A stretch of DNA of 64,000 nucleotides from Clostridium liquoris. GTDB lineage: Bacteria; Bacillota; Clostridia; Clostridiales; Clostridiaceae. The first letter of the stretch is position 1; every line of letters starts with the position of its first letter. The stretch lies in assembly GCF_002995785.1 (NCBI RefSeq), contig NZ_PVXO01000005.1:143567-207566 (forward strand), given 5' to 3'. This document shows positions 43,725 through 53,642 of this stretch, one piece after another. The notes beneath the pieces were generated by a model, which was given only the letters and a program-made list of their open reading frames with translations, had not been told where the DNA came from and did not search any database. A program made the position numbers and the translations under genes.

Positions 43725-44927
43725 GTGGATAAATATTGTAAGCATTTTTTAATGGATATAGAAGAAGCAAAAATTTATTCTAAAGATGTAGTAAAATATT
43801 TCGCTCCTGATGAGAAGTTGGAAGCTAAAGAGATTGGAGACGGAAACATAAACTATGTGTTTAAAATATGGAATCCTGAAACAGGGAAATCCCTAATTAT
43901 AAAGCAGGCAGATACTCTTTTAAGATCTTCGGGAAGACCTTTAGATATTAGACATAGCAGAATTGAAGCAGAAATTTTAAAGATACAAGGGCAACTGGCA
44001 CCAACTTATATACCTAAGGTTTATCACTATGATGAAACTATGTGTGCAATTTCTATGGAAGATATATCAGAATATAAAAACTTAAGAAAAGAACTTATGA
44101 ATGGAAAGACTTTTAATCATTTAGCAGAAGAACTATCTACGTTTTTAGCAGATACTCTTCTTCCAACAACAGATTTAGTAGTAGACAGAGCAGAAAAGAA
44201 GGACAGAGTTACAGAGTTTACAAACAAAGAGCTTTGTGACATTAGTGAAGACTTAGTTTTTACAGAGCCTTATTACAACTATAAAAATAGAAATATAATC
44301 ATAGATGAGAATAAGGAATTTGTTGAAGAGCATTTATACAACAATGAAAAATTAAAAGCTCAAGTTGGAATATTGAGAAATAACTTTATGAATTATGCAC
44401 AGTCACTTATTCATGGAGATCTTCATTCGGGTTCAATTTTTGCTAATGAAAAGGGAATTAAGGTAATAGACCCTGAATTCGCATTCTATGGGCCTATGGG
44501 ATATGATATAGGAAATGTTATAGGAAATCTATTCTTTTCGTGGGCTAATAAATTTTATACTGACAATGAAAATAAAGAGTTTTTAAATTGGATAGAAGAA
44601 ACTATAGGAAATACTGTTGATCTTCTTATAAATAAGATTTCAAAAAAATATGATTCAGTAGTTACTTTCAATTTATACAATAAGTATTTCAAAGAAAATT
44701 ATCTTAAGGAAATATTAGCTGATTCTATGGGATATGCAGGAACCGAAATGATAAGAAGAGTAGTAGGAGATTCTAAGGTTATTGAAATAACCAGTGTTAA
44801 AGATATAAATCAAAGAGTTCCTTTAGAAAGAGCTTTAATCAAGATGGGTATTGCTTTAATAACTGATAGATATAAGATTGCAATGGGAAGAGATTTAACT
44901 GAGAGATTTAAGTTAATATTAGCATAA
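43725..44927 (+). CDS. mtnK: S-methyl-5-thioribose kinase (MtnK)
   Basis: A 400-residue kinase of the choline/aminoglycoside-kinase fold. EIGDGNINYVFKIW is the nucleotide loop, IKQADTLLRSSGRP the lysine region, and SLIHGDLHSGSIF with VIDPEFAFYGPMGYDIGN the catalytic Asp and DxE metal site typical of MtnK. It phosphorylates 5-methylthioribose (or 5-deoxyribose) at C1. Start GTG 43725 follows TAGGGGGAAA. The isomerase gene follows after 66 bases. Confidence 0.92.
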   Translation: MDKYCKHFLMDIEEAKIYSKDVVKYFAPDEKLEAKEIGDGNINYVFKIWNPETGKSLIIKQADTLLRSSGRPLDIRHSRIEAEILKIQGQLAPTYIPKVYHYDETMCAISMEDISEYKNLRKELMNGKTFNHLAEELSTFLADTLLPTTDLVVDRAEKKDRVTEFTNKELCDISEDLVFTEPYYNYKNRNIIIDENKEFVEEHLYNNEKLKAQVGILRNNFMNYAQSLIHGDLHSGSIFANEKGIKVIDPEFAFYGPMGYDIGNVIGNLFFSWANKFYTDNENKEFLNWIEETIGNTVDLLINKISKKYDSVVTFNLYNKYFKENYLKEILADSMGYAGTEMIRRVVGDSKVIEITSVKDINQRVPLERALIKMGIALITDRYKIAMGRDLTERFKLILA

Positions 44928-44993
44928 TAGTGATATATGATTAATTTATAGAACATTTAAAAGCTATGATAAATATAGAAAAAGGTGATATAT

Positions 44994-46046
44994 ATGAAAA
45001 GAATGGATGAAGGGTTGGCTTTTTTGTTACAGTATGAAAATGTAGCGTGGTATGAGGACGGGAAGGTAAGAATTCTTGATAGAAGAGTTTATCCAAGGGA
45101 AGTGCGTTTTGTAACATGTACTACCTATATGGAGGTAGCTTATGCTATCAGAGATATGGTAACTCAAAGTGCAGGACCATATACAGCAGCAGGAATGGGT
45201 ATGGCATTAGCAGCTCATGAAATAGAATATAAGACAGAGGAAGAACAAATAGAATTCCTCGAGAAAGCTTCTTATGATATATCACATGCTAGACCTACCA
45301 CTGCAAATCGCATGGGAATCATAACTAATAATTGCTTAGAGGCAGCTAAAAAAGCTTTATTAGAAGGAAAGAGTGCATCGGAAGCTATTTTTAACACTAC
45401 TGTAGATTCATTGAATAGACGTTATTCTACAATGGAAAAGGTAGGAGAGTATCTTGCAGATATGTTTCCTCAAAATGGGACAATAATGACTCAATGTTTT
45501 GGAGAAACTATCATAGGAATGATGCTTAGAGTTGCTAAGAAAAGAAATAATGATATAAAAATTTATTGTGCTGAAACTAGACCATATTTGCAAGGAGCAA
45601 GATTAACTGCTAGTTGCTGCAGCCAAATGGGTTTTGATACCACAGTAATAACAGATAATATGGTAGCATATACAATGCAAAATAAAAATGTAGATTTATT
45701 TACTTCAGCAGCAGATACAATAGCTAGAGATGGACATATTGCAAACAAAATAGGAACTTTACAAATAGCTATATTGGCTAAATACTTTGGCATACCTTAC
45801 TTTGTAACAGGAATACCTGATATAGGGAAAAAGAGTGGAGCAGATATAGTGATAGAAGAAAGAGATCCCAAAGAAGTTTTATCATATGGTGGAATTAAGA
45901 ATACATTAGATACGGTGAAGGGAATATATCCATCTTTTGACATTACACCACCACATCTTATTAGTGGAATTGTAACTGATAAAGGAATATTTTCAAGCTA
46001 TGATTTGCCAAGGTATTTTGAAACAGAGGTTCAGCAATTTTACTAG
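44994..46046 (+). CDS. mtnA: S-methyl-5-thioribose-1-phosphate isomerase (MtnA family)
   Basis: A 350-residue MtnA/eIF2B-like isomerase that turns 5-methylthioribose-1-phosphate into the ribulose-1-phosphate. GTIMTQCFGET holds the catalytic Cys; SAADTIARDGHIANKIGT contains the catalytic Asp region; ETRPYLQGARLTA and TGIPDIGKKSGADIVIEERDP are family motifs. The residue pattern is somewhat divergent from aerobic methionine-salvage MtnA, in keeping with 5-deoxyribose use. ATG 44994 follows AAAGGTG. No mtnB, C, D genes follow, so the universal methionine salvage route is not encoded here. Confidence 0.92.
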   Translation: MKRMDEGLAFLLQYENVAWYEDGKVRILDRRVYPREVRFVTCTTYMEVAYAIRDMVTQSAGPYTAAGMGMALAAHEIEYKTEEEQIEFLEKASYDISHARPTTANRMGIITNNCLEAAKKALLEGKSASEAIFNTTVDSLNRRYSTMEKVGEYLADMFPQNGTIMTQCFGETIIGMMLRVAKKRNNDIKIYCAETRPYLQGARLTASCCSQMGFDTTVITDNMVAYTMQNKNVDLFTSAADTIARDGHIANKIGTLQIAILAKYFGIPYFVTGIPDIGKKSGADIVIEERDPKEVLSYGGIKNTLDTVKGIYPSFDITPPHLISGIVTDKGIFSSYDLPRYFETEVQQFY

Positions 46047-46115
46047 AAATTATGCGTAAATTGAAAATGTAACTTCCGGTTTTCTTAAACCTTTGAAGTT
46101 GGTCAATTGAAAAAC

Positions 46116-46310
46116 TAAATTCCACTTTGTAAGATTAAATTCCACCTAGGTTAATTAAAATCAAATAATGAGGAAATAAATTCATTAAAATACACTGTAT
46201 TTTGAATAATTTGGTATAATAATATTAGAAACTGGCTAATTTAATATGATTTTTAGATATAACAAAAAGAGGAGGAAAAATAACCGTTTTTTTGCAAAGG
46301 TAAATTCCAC
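46116..46310. repeat. Three direct copies of TAAATTCCAC, IS-end-like
   Basis: Identical decamers at 46116-46125, 46136-46145 and 46301-46310, the first two 20 bases apart. Repeated short motifs at element ends occur in IS21-like elements; no transposase remains between them. The whole stretch 46047-46372 has no gene. Confidence 0.45.
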
Positions 46311-46372
46311 CCTTATGTTTTCGGTATATTTGTAAAAAATCATGGTAAGATGATGCCTTTTTCTATGCTAAA

Positions 46373-46650
46373 TTATTTCTTTAGAAGTTCAGGTTTTAAC
46401 AGTATTTCGTTTGGTGGTATGAGTACTGCACCTAGCTTCTCAAGGATACTATTTCCATAGAGAAAGCTGAATAATTGGTGTGGTGACTGATTGTTCAGTT
46501 TTTTTCTTCCGTAAGAATCTATATGGTTCATCATGAGTTTAATATCATTTTGACTATATCCATCAAGACTAGTGCCCTTTGGAATGATTCTACGTATTAA
46601 TTCATGATTGTTTTCTACTGCACCTTTCTGGTAAGGAGCACCTTCCCACC
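46373..46650 (-). pseudogene. IS30-family transposase 3' remnant
   Basis: The - strand reads PYQKGAVENNHELIRRIIPKG, then NDIKLMMNHIDSYGRKKLNN and a closing LGAVLIPPNEILLKPELLKK-stop. This is the DDE C-terminal part of IS30 transposases (catalytic Glu in VENNHE). The N-terminal catalytic half is deleted and the frame shifts at about 46640. Confidence 0.75.
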
Positions 46651-46980
46651 CTTTACCCCTTCAACACTAGCTATTTCAACAACAGATGTATTAGGATTAT
46701 TACTCAAATAATCATTGAAATCATTGAATGTACGACCAATGCGGCAAGACTTGTTTACCTTAAAAGAATCATTTAAATTATCATTTTCCTTTTCTAGCTT
46801 CTTAATTTTTTGCTCTAGTTCCTTGATCCTTGAGTTTTCATCATCAGCAGGTTCTTTAGCTGCATTTAACCATCCCTTAATGCAGGTTCAGATACATCTA
46901 AACTCCTCGATACCTCACTTATGTTTCCGCCTTTTTCTGTTATCATTTTTACTGCACTTGACTTAAATTCTTCATCATAT
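46633..46980 (-). pseudogene. Fused IS3 OrfA and IS30 fragments
   Basis: On the - strand YDEEFKSSAVKMITEKGGNISEVSRSL...WLNAAKEPADDEN is an IS3-type OrfA with one frameshift, whose coiled coil runs into SFKVNKSCRIGRTFNDFNDYLSNNPNTSVVEI...VEGVKGGK, a central IS30 piece. Two elements have been joined and eroded. Non-functional. Confidence 0.7.
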
Positions 46981-46983
46981 GCA

Positions 46984-47139
46984 ATTATTAAACGTAAATG
47001 GATAAATCGCTTTAGAATTAAGAATTACCGCCATGCGTATATTCTTGTGTTTGAATACATCGAAACATTTTATAATACTACAAGGATTCATAGCCATTGC
47101 AACTATATGTCACCAAATGAGTTTGAAAAAGCATATTAA
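46984..47139 (+). pseudogene. IS3 OrfB C-terminal remnant
   Basis: Reads KRKWINRFRIKNYRHAYILVFEYIETFYNTTRIHSHCNYMSPNEFEKAY-stop, the standard end of IS150-type OrfB. No start or catalytic core. Confidence 0.75.
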
Positions 47140-47353
47140 GAAGTCAAAAGATCAAATATGATAATTGCAAGTTAAAGTATGGAAGGCTAAATTATATGTT
47201 CCAATAGAAGCAATAAATTCGAAAGGACAAAAGCATGAAAGAATTATAACTTTAGGATCAGATATTAACAGTGGGCATATTTTGAAAAACAATTGAATTT
47301 ATCCATATATAGATTATAATTGAATCATGCGGATAATAAGGGGGAGATTAGGA

Positions 47354-47785
47354 ATGATATGTCCAAAATGTGGGGCTGAAAATCAAGAGGGAAGCTCATT
47401 TTGTAACAAATGCGGTACAAGATTAAATGAAATGATTAATGATGCTTTGGAGGACAATAAGATGAAGCAGAGTATTTGTGAGGAAAATGAAGGCAATAAA
47501 GAGCAAGATAAAGGTGTGCTTAAAGAAAGAGAAACTGCAAAGAATAACATTGAAAAAAATATGAAAGAATTGCGAAATCCACCTAAAGATTATGAAGAAG
47601 CTTATAAATTATTTGTAGATTTATATAGTCTATATGGACAAATTTATAGCCAAGCTATGTCACCGCAAGGTTCATTAATGACATATAATCAAGACATAAA
47701 TCAAAAATCAAGCGAGTTTAGTCAAATTTATGATAAGATAAAAGTTTTAGAGCCTGATATTGAAACAAAAGCAAAGAAAAAATAA
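47354..47785 (+). CDS. Zinc-ribbon protein of unknown function
   Basis: A 143-residue protein. The first 25 residues are a zinc ribbon (MICPKCGAENQEGSSFCNKCGTRL), then a charged low-complexity linker (EDNKMKQSICEENEGNKEQDKGVLKERE) and a helical tail beginning NPPKDYEEAYKLFVDLYSLYGQIY. No membrane segment. ATG 47354 has AGGGGGAG upstream; an earlier in-frame ATG at 47327 lacks a site. Function unknown. Confidence 0.75.
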   Translation: MICPKCGAENQEGSSFCNKCGTRLNEMINDALEDNKMKQSICEENEGNKEQDKGVLKERETAKNNIEKNMKELRNPPKDYEEAYKLFVDLYSLYGQIYSQAMSPQGSLMTYNQDINQKSSEFSQIYDKIKVLEPDIETKAKKK

Positions 47786-47803
47786 TATAATAATAAATGT
47801 CTT

Positions 47804-47838
47804 AAGCTTATACAAAGAAGTATAGGCTTTTTTATTTT
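47804..47838 (+). terminator. Rho-independent terminator
   Basis: AAGCTTATAC and GTATAGGCTT pair across AAAGAA and are followed by TTTTATTTTT, closing the zinc-ribbon gene. Confidence 0.85.
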
Positions 47839-47857
47839 TGAAAGGGAGCTGATAAAT

Positions 47858-48082
47858 TTGCAAATAGATGAAAATTTTATATTACAATGCTTAAATGAAC
47901 CTAATAAAATTCATTATCAAAGGAAAATATACAAAGACTATTACAAAGGTAATCACAGTATATTGAAAAACTATCGCATGCAGGACAGCAGGAGCAATAT
48001 GAAGCTGGTATTTAATTATCCAAGAAAGTTTACTGATAACGAAACAGGATATTTACTCGGAAAGCCTGAGATTAGTATATAA
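47858..48082 (+). pseudogene. SPP1-type phage portal N-terminal fragment
   Basis: A 74-residue ORF from TTG 47858 (GGGAGCTGAT site): KIHYQRKIYKDYYKGNHSIL, then NMKLVFNYPRKFTDNETGYLLGKP, the N-terminal part of SPP1 Gp6-like portal proteins, which are normally 400-500 residues. It stops abruptly; a relic of another phage. Confidence 0.65.
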
Positions 48083-48167
48083 TTTAATTACAAAATTAAG
48101 GCAATATTGATATAATAGAATAGATAATTTACAGTAAAATGGAATGATAAAATTACTAGATTAAAAA

Positions 48168-48232
48168 TAATCGATCGCTTAATCGTTCGTTTAATCGCCC
48201 GATTAATCAATTGATTAACCGAGCGATTGTTA
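48168..48232. repeat. Cluster of TTAATCG/CGATTAA motifs
   Basis: Between 48168 and 48232 the heptamer TTAATCG and its inverse recur at least five times, interleaved with TCGATCG, AATCAATTGATT and GAGCGATT palindromes, enough to form a long hairpin. It lies in the 400-base gap before the ABC gene, which otherwise shows no ORF. Confidence 0.55.
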
Positions 48233-48502
48233 AAAGAGGCAAAACCTTCGAAGAGGTGATTAGTAAATGTGAAAGTAAGCTAAAAAGGAAAAGATGAAGG
48301 TGGGAAAAAACAGAAAAGGTAAAGAATGATATTTTAAGGAAGGAGTAAAATGATATTGAAACTAGAGGCAGTGAGGCCTAATAATTAATAAGTTAATAGT
48401 GATATCTCCCATATCGCAAACCTTACAACAACTGTAAGTATTAATTAATAATATTATATTTTATAGTATTATATATAGAGAAAAGTGCAGGGAGGATACG
48501 AT

Positions 48503-49285
48503 ATGAAAATTTCAGATAAGCTACTTCAAGTTCAGGAAGTGCATAAGACATATGGTAAGGAACAAAATGAAACTGTTGCATTAAAGGGAATTACCTTTGA
48601 TGTTCTTCCAGGAGAATTTCTTGGAATCATGGGCGCAAGTGGATCAGGCAAGACCACATTGCTTAATTGCATTGCAACCATGCTTAAGCCAACATCTGGG
48701 CAAATTTTATTAAGTGGTAAGAATATTTCTTCATTTAAGGGATCACAACTAGCAAAATATAGAGGAAGCAAAATTGGATATTTATTTCAGGAATTTGAAT
48801 TGTTAGACAATTTAACCGCTAGAGAAAATATTGTTTTACCATTGTCAATACATGGAGAGAATCCTAAAAAGCAAGAGTTACAGCTTCAACAATTAGCAAA
48901 ACAATTTGATATTGAAGATATATTAAATAAATTTCCTTCCCAAATACCAGGAGGCCAGAAGCAAAGAGTGGCAGCGGCAAGAGCGCTGATTTCCAATCCA
49001 AGCATTGTGCTAGCAGATGAGCCAACTGGCGCTTTGGACACCAAAAATGCAAAAAGCTTAATGCAAAAGTTATCTTCCATCAATCAAACAGATGGTGCTA
49101 CCATTTTGATGGTTACTCATGACGCCAATGCAGCAAGTTTTTGCTCAAGAATCTTGTTTATCCAAGATGGTGTGATATTTCATGAACTCCGAAAGAAAGT
49201 ACCAGGAGAAACTCAGAATTTCTTCTATGAACGTATCTTAACTGTTATGGCACAGTTGGGAGGAGGCAGCAGCAATGTTCTTTGA
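48503..49285 (+). CDS. BceA-type ABC transporter ATPase with altered signature
   Basis: A 260-residue ATPase of the BceAB/MacB-like antimicrobial-peptide resistance transporters. Walker A GASGSGKTT, Q-loop LFQEFELLD, Walker B IVLADEPTGALD and the His switch VTHD are intact. The signature reads IPGGQKQRV where ISGGQ is expected: the serine that contacts ATP is proline. ATG 48503 follows GGGAGG. With permease and two-component genes broken downstream, this gene has probably lost its function. Confidence 0.85.
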   Translation: MKISDKLLQVQEVHKTYGKEQNETVALKGITFDVLPGEFLGIMGASGSGKTTLLNCIATMLKPTSGQILLSGKNISSFKGSQLAKYRGSKIGYLFQEFELLDNLTARENIVLPLSIHGENPKKQELQLQQLAKQFDIEDILNKFPSQIPGGQKQRVAAARALISNPSIVLADEPTGALDTKNAKSLMQKLSSINQTDGATILMVTHDANAASFCSRILFIQDGVIFHELRKKVPGETQNFFYERILTVMAQLGGGSSNVL

Positions 49286-50992
49286 TTTTATCAAGCGAAA
49301 TAGTCATAAGACCCGAAAAGAGAATGGGGTTTATTTTGCTTCACTTATTATTTCAATTATAGCTTTTTATGTCATCCTTTCACTTGGTGAACAAGATGTT
49401 ATGTTATATCTGAAGACCGTTGAAAGTGATGCAGTAGCTAGGCTTTTGCTAATGATTCCCATGCTATACGCGGTTTCGCTATTCTTTGTTTTTTTCTTAG
49501 TTTATTTTGCAAATAAGTACCAATTACAACTTCGTAGTCACGAATTTGGATTGTATTTAATGATGGGTATGAAGCGAAGCAAGCTGTTTACAATGATTAT
49601 GGGTGAAACATTGTGGAATGGCTTAGTAGCCTTGATTATAGGATATTTGCATTGATACTAATCATAGGAATCAGTGGAACTTTCATACTGTTTCGTGGAT
49701 TGGGAAGTTTAATTGGAGCATGGATAAAACGTAAAGGTAGTTCCTCTACCGGTTTATTTGTATTTACAGGAAGGCAACTTCAAGAAAACGTTCTAAACCA
49801 ATGGGGTTCACTTGCTATATCATCACTGTTAATCCTTATGGCAATGGTTTGTTTTGCTTATGGTATTTCTACTGCACTAAATAACAGTGCAGCATCTGAT
49901 AGAACTGTAGACTTCACTTTTAAAGGATCAGAAAAAGAAGTTGTTTCTGTACTGGCTTCCGATAAATTAAAGCCTTACGTAAAGGATTATTATGCTATGA
50001 GATTAGACTTTTTTCGGACTTCAGATGTAAAAATATCTAAAAATACAGCTTCATGTATTTTTTCCTGGTCTGAATTAGAAGATTCAATTTCCAAGGAAAA
50101 AAATTCAGATGAAAAAGATAATCTATTAAGGGATTTATCTTATCAGGATGGGCCTTATTTAATTTCTCTTTCTAGTTTTAATGCGTTGCTTAAATCTATT
50201 AATAAAGCTCCTATTATATTGGGAGATAATGAAGCTGCAATGTATTCCAGTGAAGTATTTTCATACTCTCATGATATACTGAGGAGGGTGCTGCAGTCTA
50301 ATCCCACAGTTAGTATGGGTGAAAAGCAATATAAATTGGCATCAACATTATATACAAGCAATATTGTTGCAGATAGAGCTATTACTTTTTCATATGCATT
50401 GATTGTAACCGATGATGCCTTTAATGCCTTTGCTGAGGGTTCCCAAGATTCATACCTTTGGAATATGGTTTTAACTTCTGATTTTGTCAAGGAAAAAGGT
50501 TTAATGCAAGCCATGTATCAAGTAGATGAGCTGCTCAACACATCCGGCTTAGACTATGAAAGTTATCTTGCCAGTATGGGAAGGCAGTTGTTTTATACAG
50601 TGGCAGGAAGTTACACCACATTCTATTTAGGTATAATGTTCCTAATCATTGCAAACACGGTGTTGGGCTTAAAGTTTCTTATGCAGCAAAAAAGTACGAG
50701 ACATAGATATTCCACAGTAGCTATACTAGGAGCAAGTGTTGAATCGCTATGTTCATCAGCAAGGATACAAATTTGGATATATTTTGGTTTAGCTATATCG
50801 GTAGCATTGATAAGTTCTATTTTTGGTATTTGGTCCATGCTGGATGCTTTCCCAAATTCAATAAGTATAAATAAGAGTACTAGCACAGTAGTGATTTCTC
50901 TTATTGTATTTATAGTTTTTGAACTTTGTTATATTTGGATGATTCAGCGAAAGAGTGATGAGGAAATTAAGAAATTAAAAGAGATAGGATAG
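49275..50992 (+). pseudogene. BceB-type permease, split by deletion/frameshift
   Basis: Part 1 (49275-49655) has the first two membrane segments and LRSHEFGLYLMMGMKRSKLF; it stops in IIGYLH. Part 2 (about 49640-50992, other frame) resumes at FALILIIGISGTFILFRGLGSL and continues through the large extracellular domain to the last membrane segments. Normal permeases are around 650 residues; the missing stretch at the joint is inferred to be several tens of residues. It overlaps the ATPase gene by eleven bases. Confidence 0.85.
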
Positions 50993-51003
50993 AGGGTGGA
51001 TGT

Positions 51004-51495
51004 GTGGAAAAGATAGTTATTGTTGAGGACGATGTTTTTCTACGTGAAGAGCTGCAAGATATATTAGAGAAAGAAGGGTACTCTATAGAGTGTATCTCTT
51101 CTTTCGATACCCCTGTGGAAGATATTGTTTCAGCTTCCCCTTCATTAATTTTATTGGATTTAAATTTACCAAAGCTATCTGGATTTGATATTTGCCATGT
51201 ACTAAAGGCTAGGGGAATAGGCCCCATTTTAGTATTGACTTCACGCAATCAACTTCGTGACGAGCTGCATGCATTAGATTTAGGTGCAGATGATTATTTA
51301 ACCAAGCCCTGCCATCCTAAACGGCTGATTGCTAGAATTCAAAAGCTGCTTCACCTATATGAAAATATGCGTGCTCTATTAGATGCTGGTGATTTTCAGA
51401 TAGATGAGAAGGCAAATATATTGTATGTTGGTAAGAATTCTATTTCATTATCGGAGAATGAGGGAATTATTATGAAGGCATTGGTTACCAGCTAA
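51004..51495 (+). pseudogene. BceR-type response regulator, truncated
   Basis: GTG 51004 starts a receiver domain with phospho-acceptor Asp in LILLDLNLP (about residue 52), VLTSRN and the K in YLTKPCHP. The winged-helix DNA-binding domain begins (AGDFQIDEKANILYVG...LSENEGIIMKALV) but stops at residue 163, where family members have about 225. It should not bind DNA. Confidence 0.85.
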
Positions 51496-51511
51496 TAGAA
51501 GGTGATTGCCA

Positions 51512-52199
51512 ATGAAGCCAAGTGATTACCTAAATATTCTAAAGGAATCACGCCCTTGGATATTACTTCTTTGCATAAATGATCTCTTTTTCATTTTTCT
51601 GGCATGGACAGCATATCCAGAAACATTCAGACTCCTAGTTGGTATCATGATTGTTTTTTCTATAGCCAGCATTATTTTAGGTATGCTGTATGCTTGGAAA
51701 GGGAAGGAGAATCAGGATAAAGTCTTTTATGATTTTTTTAGACAGCCTTCATGGGAACATGAGCATGAATTAATAAAAACCATTGGTGAATTACATAAAG
51801 AAAAGGTTAAAGTTGTTTCTCATATGGAAGATGTCCCAATTGTGTCAGACAAGAAGGCTCTTCAGTTTATTTTTACACAAATATTTGTTAATGCAGCTAA
51901 ATACTCTAATGAAAAAATTGATAGCTTTATCTGGCTAAAAACTGGTTTTGACAGTTCAAATAATCGATATTATTTAAGAATATGGGATAATGGTATGGGG
52001 GTTCTTAATTCTGACCTTCCTTTCCATTTTCGACAAAGGATTTACAGGAGATAGTCTTAGCCAAAAGCAGTCTACTGGTATAGGGTTGTATCTTGTAAAG
52101 AAGTTATGTGATGAATTGCAGATTGGAATAGAAGTTGAGTCTGAGTATGGGAAAGGATTTGCAATTCAGTTTCTATTTCCGGTAATTGAGGATCAGTAG
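51512..52199 (+). pseudogene. BceS-type histidine kinase, deleted and frameshifted
   Basis: Two N-terminal membrane segments, then FRQPSWEHEHELIKTIGELH jumps to KVKVVSHMEDVPIVSDKKALQF: the H-box helix with the phospho-accepting His is missing. The ATPase part keeps the N-box QIFVNAAKYS and IWDNGMGV, then an extra base near 52020 shifts the frame; FDKGFTGDSLSQKQSTGIGLYLVKKL continues in the next frame to 52199. Clearly inactive. Confidence 0.88.
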
Positions 52200-52304
52200 A
52201 CATTGATGAAATTGATTTGAGCCATAGATTAAGGCTTTTAGTAATACTTATTGTATTAATAGAATTATAATAATAGGAGATAGGCTTATAAGGGGGAAGT
52301 AGCT

Positions 52305-53348
52305 ATGACGAATATTGGAGCTGAGAGATTTGAAAAAGTTTTTAATAAATTTACAAACTTAAAGGAAATCAATGAAGGAATTTTGCTGATAGAAAGCACA
52401 AATGGAGAGTTCTCATTTTGCAAAGGATATGGCGGGAAGGGGTTAAATTCACCGTTTCTTATGGCAAGTATCACGAAGCTATTTACTACTACTTGCATTT
52501 TAATATTATTAGAACAAGGGAAACTATCCTTAGATGATAAAATATCTGAGCATTTTGATAAAAATATTATAAAGGGAATCCATGTTTATAATGGTAAGGA
52601 TTACTCTTTGGAATTAACAATATCTGATTTGCTGTTTCAGACAAGTGGACTGCCAGATGTGTATTTAGAAGGAAAAGACAGTGTTAGGAGTCGAGCCATT
52701 CTAGAGGATTTTTATATCACTTTTATTGACATGATAGATATGGTTAAGAATTTAAAACCTCACTTTGCACCAAGAAAGGGAGAAAAGGCTTATTATGCAG
52801 ATATTAATTTTGATTTACTAGGTGAAATAATTGGAAATATAAGTGGTTTCAAACTATCCGAAGCATATAAAAACTATATTTTTGAACCCCTTGGGCTATC
52901 CCACACATATCTTCCGGAAAATGAAAATGATGGGATACCTCATATCTATTATATGAATCAAGTCATTCACCGTCCTAAGCTTGTGATTAGCTGTGGTGCA
53001 AGTGGAGGATGTATTACTACTGCCCATGAATTAATGATATTTACAAAGGCATTCTTTGGAGGAAAATTATTTAACAAAAATATATTTAATAGCTTATCCA
53101 CCTATAATAAGCTGCAGGTTTCCATGGGACCGATTTATTATGGAGGGGGATATATGCAAATTCCATTAAATGGGGTTATCAGTCTTTTTATGGGGAAAGG
53201 TGAACTGATTGGCCATTCCGGATCAACAGGTTCATTTGCTTTTTATTATCCTTTGAAAGAACTATTCTTCGTAGGGGATATTAATCAGATGGCTAAAGCA
53301 GCTCTTCCTATCAGATTATCAATGCAACTTGCTATGGCTGCAAAATAA
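52305..53348 (+). CDS. Serine hydrolase of the beta-lactamase/DD-peptidase family
   Basis: A 347-residue class C-like serine hydrolase. SITK (in LMASITKLFTT) is the catalytic SxxK, YADIN the YxN-like motif and GHSGSTG the KTG-equivalent. No signal peptide, so probably cytoplasmic; family members act as esterases, D-amino peptidases or resistance accessories. Often found beside peptide-resistance transporters, as here. It is the only gene of the locus without visible damage. AAGGGGGAAG precedes the ATG. Confidence 0.8.
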   Translation: MTNIGAERFEKVFNKFTNLKEINEGILLIESTNGEFSFCKGYGGKGLNSPFLMASITKLFTTTCILILLEQGKLSLDDKISEHFDKNIIKGIHVYNGKDYSLELTISDLLFQTSGLPDVYLEGKDSVRSRAILEDFYITFIDMIDMVKNLKPHFAPRKGEKAYYADINFDLLGEIIGNISGFKLSEAYKNYIFEPLGLSHTYLPENENDGIPHIYYMNQVIHRPKLVISCGASGGCITTAHELMIFTKAFFGGKLFNKNIFNSLSTYNKLQVSMGPIYYGGGYMQIPLNGVISLFMGKGELIGHSGSTGSFAFYYPLKELFFVGDINQMAKAALPIRLSMQLAMAAK

Positions 53349-53451
53349 CATCTTTTTTTATTTATACATGCTATACCTATTTCCACCGCCTTTATGAACC
53401 GAAAAATCAAATAAAATTGACTTCAGAGGCAATTTAGCCTCATTATGTGGG

Positions 53452-53497
53452 AAATCTCTATTTCTTTGATTAGCGAAGAAATTAGAGATTTTTTTCT
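53452..53497 (+). terminator. Rho-independent terminator
   Basis: AAATCTCTATTTCTTTG pairs with CGAAGAAATTAGAGATTT across ATTAG and is followed by a T-run. The rest of 53349-53535 has no gene. Confidence 0.8.
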
Positions 53498-53535
53498 CTT
53501 CATCACTGATTTATTTATTTTAAAAATGAATATTT

Positions 53536-53597
53536 AAAATGTAATTTTTTAAAATTACATTTTAATAGTTGCAATAGGACTTCTTTTGTGATATGAT
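53536..53597 (+). promoter_or_regulatory. Palindrome and promoter of type I R-M operon
   Basis: A 28-base perfect palindrome with 13-base arms AAAATGTAATTTT (53536-53563), six bases before -35 TTGCAA (53569-53574); 17-base spacer; -10 TATGAT (53592-53597). Confidence 0.7.
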
Positions 53598-53642
53598 TAC
53601 ATCATAGCAAATAAAGTTAATTTTAGAAAGGCACAATATTTT

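Noticed and set aside
48168..48232. Replication origin (iterons)
   Set aside because: No replication initiator gene is near and the array is short; left as an unexplained repeat.
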